From Rhodospirillaceae bacterium (GTDB lineage Bacteria > Pseudomonadota > Alphaproteobacteria > UBA828), in the NCBI GenBank assembly GCA_028819955.1, contig JAPPKP010000366.1, positions 1 to 17,615 on the forward strand: DNA of 17,615 nt. Reading direction: 5' to 3'. The notes below the pieces were generated by a model. It saw only the letters and a program-made list of their open reading frames with translations, had not been told where the DNA came from and searched no databases. This document shows, one piece after another, positions 14,752-17,615 of the stretch. Position numbers and translations under genes: made by a program. Position 1 is the stretch's first letter. Each line of letters begins with the position of its first letter.

Positions 14752-15073
14752 ATTCTCGATCGGCAGCCGATGAAGTGGCGCCCGTCCGGTTGAGGCGGTC
14801 ACACGAGCCATCATCGCCATCGTTGGCAAGCCGAGGTGCAAGATCAAGAGAAATGCCCCTTTTTGGCGACTAAAAGAACTGTAAAGAATTGTGTCGCAGA
14901 ATGGATACACGCTTTTTGTGGCCTTTTCATGACCGGACAGGAATAACGCGGGCGACGAAATTCAGTGGTGCCGGTCAGCGGGACGGCGCAGGCGCGTCGC
15001 TGCCGCTCGGGCTGGCCGCCTTGATCGGGGCGGGGGGCTGTGGTTGTTTGGCCCGAGCCCCTTGCGAGTTTCC
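14752..15073. other. Gene-free stretch with an AT-rich island
   Basis: No convincing coding region lies between the histidine-rich gene and the aldolase gene. Short open frames here are arginine/proline-rich and have no ribosome-binding sites. Positions about 14850-14935 are markedly AT-richer than the surroundings (TTTTTGGCGACTAAAAGAAC, then CTTTTTGTGGCC), as expected of a promoter region for one or both divergent genes. I could not identify a -35/-10 pair with good spacing. The remainder, 14940-15073, returns to high GC with nothing assignable. Confidence 0.5.
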
Positions 15074-15958
15074 ATGAAGCTGCACCGCACCTATCTCTTC
15101 GCCCCCGGCAACCATCCGCGCAAGGTTGCCAAGGTGTTTGGCGCGGGCGCCGACGCGGTTGTGCTCGATCTCGAAGACGCGGTGGCCGCGGCGGAGAAGG
15201 AGGCCACGCGGGCGGTCGTGGTCGAGGCGCTACAGGCGCCACGCCCCTGCCTCGGCTACGTGCGTGTAAACGGGCTCGATACCGACTATTGCTACGGCGA
15301 CCTGCAGGCCGTCGTTGCGGCGGGCGTGGACGGCATCCTGCTGCCCAAGGTCGAGGCGCCCAGCCAGCTGGAGACGGTGGACTGGCTGCTCGGCCAGCTG
15401 GAGCGCGAGCGGGGGCTGGAGCAGGGCACCATCGACCTGTTGCCGATCATCGAGACCGGCCAGGGGGTCGTCGCCGCCCAGGCGATTGCCCGCGCGGAGA
15501 CGCGGGTGCGCCGGCTTTCCTTCGGCGCCGGCGACTACACCCGCGACATGGGCATGGTCTGGACCGGGGCGGAGGCCGAGCTCGCGCACGCGCGCGCGTC
15601 CATCGTGCTCGCCTCCCGCGTCGGTGGGCTGGAGGCGCCGGTCGATACGGTCTTCATCGACCTTGCCGACGCCGAGAACCTGGAGCGCTCGGCCCAGACC
15701 GCGCTCAGCTTCGGCTTCCAGGGCAAGCTCTGCATCCACCCCAAGCAGGTGGAGCCGGTGAACCGGGTGTTCACGCCGAGCGCCGAGGCCGTGGCCCAGG
15801 CGGAGAAGCACGTCGCCGCCTTCAGGGAGGCGGAGGCCGCGGGCTCGGCCTCGATCCAGGTCGATGGCTACTTCATCGATTACCCGATTTACGAGAAGGC
15901 CGAGCGGGTGCTGCGGATCGCCGAGGCGGTCCGACAGAGGAACGCGCAGGCCGGCTGA
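15074..15958 (+). CDS. HpcH/HpaI aldolase / citrate lyase beta-subunit (CitE)-like lyase
   Basis: A 294-residue TIM-barrel lyase of the CitE/malyl-CoA lyase branch, which makes or breaks a C-C bond next to a CoA thioester using Mg2+. Visible family residues: the opening RTYLFAPGNHPRKVAK (5-20), VVLDLEDAV (29-37), Arg64 in YVRVNG, LLPKVE (89-94), metal ligand Glu127 in PIIETG and Asp154 in FGAGDYTRDMG. KLCIHPKQVEPVN near the C-terminal end is also typical. The length of about 290 suits stand-alone CitE-like proteins, and no citrate lyase alpha or gamma genes are present. A beta-hydroxyacyl-CoA such as malyl- or citramalyl-CoA is the likely type of substrate. The ATG at 15074 matches the family start, although the ribosome-binding site is weak. 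The dehydratase-like gene follows after 14 bp, so the two are probably co-expressed. Confidence 0.88.
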   Translation: MKLHRTYLFAPGNHPRKVAKVFGAGADAVVLDLEDAVAAAEKEATRAVVVEALQAPRPCLGYVRVNGLDTDYCYGDLQAVVAAGVDGILLPKVEAPSQLETVDWLLGQLERERGLEQGTIDLLPIIETGQGVVAAQAIARAETRVRRLSFGAGDYTRDMGMVWTGAEAELAHARASIVLASRVGGLEAPVDTVFIDLADAENLERSAQTALSFGFQGKLCIHPKQVEPVNRVFTPSAEAVAQAEKHVAAFREAEAAGSASIQVDGYFIDYPIYEKAERVLRIAEAVRQRNAQAG

Positions 15959-15972
15959 ACGGGAGACGCGGG

Positions 15973-17517
15973 ATGTTGATGTCCGGCGAGGAATACCGGG
16001 AGTCGCTCAGGCGGCTTACGCCCAGGGTCTACGTCGATGGCGACGAGGTTGCGTCGGTCGCGGACGAGCCCCGCTTCGGGCCTGGAGTCGCAGCGCTGGG
16101 ACTGGTGTACGACTTCGCGCGCGACGAGCGCCACCGGCACACCATGGCGGCGGTGGAGGAGAGCACCGGCGCCGAGGTCCACCGCTTCCTCCACATCAAC
16201 CGGTCGACCACCGACCAGCTCCACAAGCTGGAGGCGGTGCGCCTTGTCTGCCAGTACACCGGCTGCGCCCAGCGCTACCTGACCCAGGACGGCCTCAACG
16301 CGATATACCAGGCGACCTGGCGCATCGACCAGGAGACCGGCAGCGCCTTGCACGAGCGCTTCCTCGCCTACCTCCATCGGGTGCAGGCGGAGGACCTCAC
16401 CCTCGGCGTCGCCATGACCGACGGCAAGGGCGACCGCTCGCGCCGCCCCCATGCCCAGGCCGTGCGCGACTCGTACGTCCACATCACGCGGCGCCGGCCC
16501 GACGGCATCGTGATCCGCGGGGCGAAGGCGATCGTCACCGCCGCGCCCTACGTCCACGAGTACCTGGTCATGCCCTGCCGCAACATGACCGAGGACGACA
16601 GGGATTTCGCGCTCTGCTGCGCGGTGCCGGTCGATGCCGATGGCGTCACCGTCGTGGCCCGCCCGGCCGGCCGGCCGGGGGAGAAGGCGGCTGCGTTCAG
16701 CGCCCGCTACGGCCAGTCCACCGGCGTGGTCATCTTCGACGACGTGTTCGTGCCGTGGGAGCGCGTGTTCCTCGCCGGCGAGTGGGAGCATTCACAGCAC
16801 CTGACGCAGGCTTACGCGACGCATCACCGGCATTCCTGCATCGGCGCGCGCGCGGGCTTCGGCGACCTGCTGATCGGCGCCGGCGTGCTGATGGCCGAGG
16901 CCAACGGGCTCGAGGTCGAGCGCACGTCGCACCTGCGCGACCGCATGGTGGAGCTGATCAAGATCGTCGAGGGCTTCTACGCCTGCGGTGTCGCAAGCTC
17001 GGTCTATGCCGTGGCCGACGGCTCCGGCTGCGTCGAGCCCGACCGCGTGTTCGCCAACATCGGCAAGCTGCTGCTGTCTACACAGATCTACGACATGCAC
17101 CGCATCGCGCACGAGGTCTCGGGCGGGCTGGTGGTGGCGCTGCCGGGGCCGGACGAGGACCACAATCCGGCGACCGCCGGCACGCTTGCCGAGATGCTGA
17201 AGGGGCGGGAAGACCTGCCCTACGGCGAGCGCATGGAGGTCGCGCGCCTGATCGAGGATCTCACCGCGTCCGGCACCGCCGGCTGGTACTCGGTCATCAG
17301 CCTGCACGGCGGCGGCTCGCCGCAGGCGACGGGGCTGGAGATCTTCCGCAGCTATCCGGTCGAGGACAAGGTGGCGCTGGTGGAGAAGCTGCTCGACCGG
17401 GGCGTGCTGACGGACGAAAGCGGCACGGAGAGCCGTGACCGCCAGCCGGGGCGCTGCTGCCCCGTCGGCTGCAAGCCGGAAGAAGTTCCGCCGCCGGCGA
17501 AGCGTGTCGCCAACTGA
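15973..17517 (+). CDS. 4-hydroxybutyryl-CoA dehydratase / 4-hydroxyphenylacetate 3-hydroxylase superfamily protein
   Basis: A 514-residue flavoprotein with the acyl-CoA-dehydrogenase-like fold of the HpaB/AbfD superfamily. It resembles clostridial 4-hydroxybutyryl-CoA dehydratase (AbfD) from end to end: MLMSGEEYRESLRRLTPRVY (1-20), AMTDGKGDRSRRPHAQ (147-162), DGIVIRGAKA (177-186), VVIFDDVFVPWERVFL (252-267), AHEVSGGL (379-386) and SLHGGGSPQA (443-452). AbfD binds a [4Fe-4S] cluster through Cys99, Cys103, His292 and Cys299. By my alignment Cys98 and His285 are kept here, but the other two positions are Tyr102 and Ala292. The canonical cluster therefore seems incomplete and the reaction is uncertain; a flavin-only oxygenase or another CoA-ester enzyme is possible. 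About 35 C-terminal residues, including a CCPVGC (495-500), extend past the AbfD end. GGGAGACG lies just upstream of the ATG, and the gene follows the aldolase by 14 bp. Confidence 0.85.
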   Translation: MLMSGEEYRESLRRLTPRVYVDGDEVASVADEPRFGPGVAALGLVYDFARDERHRHTMAAVEESTGAEVHRFLHINRSTTDQLHKLEAVRLVCQYTGCAQRYLTQDGLNAIYQATWRIDQETGSALHERFLAYLHRVQAEDLTLGVAMTDGKGDRSRRPHAQAVRDSYVHITRRRPDGIVIRGAKAIVTAAPYVHEYLVMPCRNMTEDDRDFALCCAVPVDADGVTVVARPAGRPGEKAAAFSARYGQSTGVVIFDDVFVPWERVFLAGEWEHSQHLTQAYATHHRHSCIGARAGFGDLLIGAGVLMAEANGLEVERTSHLRDRMVELIKIVEGFYACGVASSVYAVADGSGCVEPDRVFANIGKLLLSTQIYDMHRIAHEVSGGLVVALPGPDEDHNPATAGTLAEMLKGREDLPYGERMEVARLIEDLTASGTAGWYSVISLHGGGSPQATGLEIFRSYPVEDKVALVEKLLDRGVLTDESGTESRDRQPGRCCPVGCKPEEVPPPAKRVAN

Positions 17518-17552
17518 ACGAACACCCGAAACAAATAAAGAGGGAATCGACC

Positions 17553-17615
17553 ATGTCCGTGGAGCAACGCCTTCAGCGCCTCGAGGATATCGAGGCCATC
17601 AAGCAGCTCATCGCC
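17553..17615 (+). CDS. NTF2/SnoaL-like protein, N-terminal fragment (runs off the window)
   Basis: Only 21 codons are visible. They begin at the ATG at 17553, after AGAGGGA (17539-17545), an 7-base spacing. MSVEQRLQRLEDIEAIKQLI is the usual first helix of small SnoaL-like (NTF2-fold) proteins, many of which act as hydratases, isomerases or small dehydratases in catabolic clusters. It starts 35 bp after the dehydratase-like gene on the same strand, so it is likely part of that operon. The assignment rests on one helix and needs the rest of the gene. Confidence 0.55.
   Translation, partial: MSVEQRLQRLEDIEAIKQLIA

Noticed and set aside
14111..14773. Plus-strand open frame of repeated Val/Pro/Met opposite the histidine-rich gene
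   Set aside because: The minus-strand reading has a signal peptide, a ribosome-binding site and a coherent repeat, while the plus-strand one has none of these.
15044..15073. TTG at 15044 as the start of the aldolase
   Set aside because: It would add ten residues with no family similarity; the ATG at 15074 matches the usual CitE-like N-terminus.

Overview
The window is GC-rich, uses GTG and TTG starts freely, and is packed with short intergenic gaps. The clearest lineage marker is the gene order proS (short form lacking the large editing insertion) followed by a lolC-type permease and lolD. That pairing and the compact ProRS point to an alphaproteobacterium; no rRNA or tRNA is present to refine this.

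Layout. Positions 1-146 hold a 19-bp tandem repeat array followed by a truncated flavin/NAD(P) oxidoreductase remnant (248-571) and an intact amidase-signature enzyme (615-2027). Positions 2122-6711 form a same-strand run: proS, lolC/E-type permease, lolD, a class I glutamine amidotransferase and ubiX. These are housekeeping genes with overlaps or gaps of 1 to 12 bp. In many alphaproteobacteria dnaE follows lolD; here it does not. A perfect hairpin closes the convergent gap at 6722-6739.

Positions 6746-9117 are a minus-strand run, read from high to low coordinates: an MFS exporter, a STAS-domain anti-sigma-antagonist-like protein, and a GPP34/GOLPH3-family protein. Divergent from it is a FitAB-type toxin-antitoxin pair (9360-10034) with a candidate promoter and inverted-repeat operator. 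An enolase-superfamily enzyme of the mandelate racemase subgroup and an isochorismatase-family hydrolase follow on the plus strand. They converge on a class III CoA-transferase (12039-13211, minus).

A secreted DUF3047-type protein (13423-14064) and an exported, very histidine-rich repeat protein (14102-14740, minus) converge next. After a gene-free stretch, a second catabolic block begins: a HpcH/HpaI (CitE-like) aldolase, a 4-hydroxybutyryl-CoA dehydratase / 4-hydroxyphenylacetate hydroxylase superfamily protein, and the start of an NTF2/SnoaL-like protein that runs off the window.

How it fits together. The core is a conserved translation and envelope-lipoprotein segment. Around it is an accessory region of acid and CoA-ester catabolism enzymes (amidase, enolase superfamily, isochorismatase, CoA-transferase, aldolase, dehydratase-like flavoprotein). 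The most unusual items are the dehydratase-like protein with only two of the four expected iron-sulfur cluster ligands, the GPP34-STAS-MFS run, and the histidine-rich repeat protein. No phage, IS element, CRISPR array or integron was seen.
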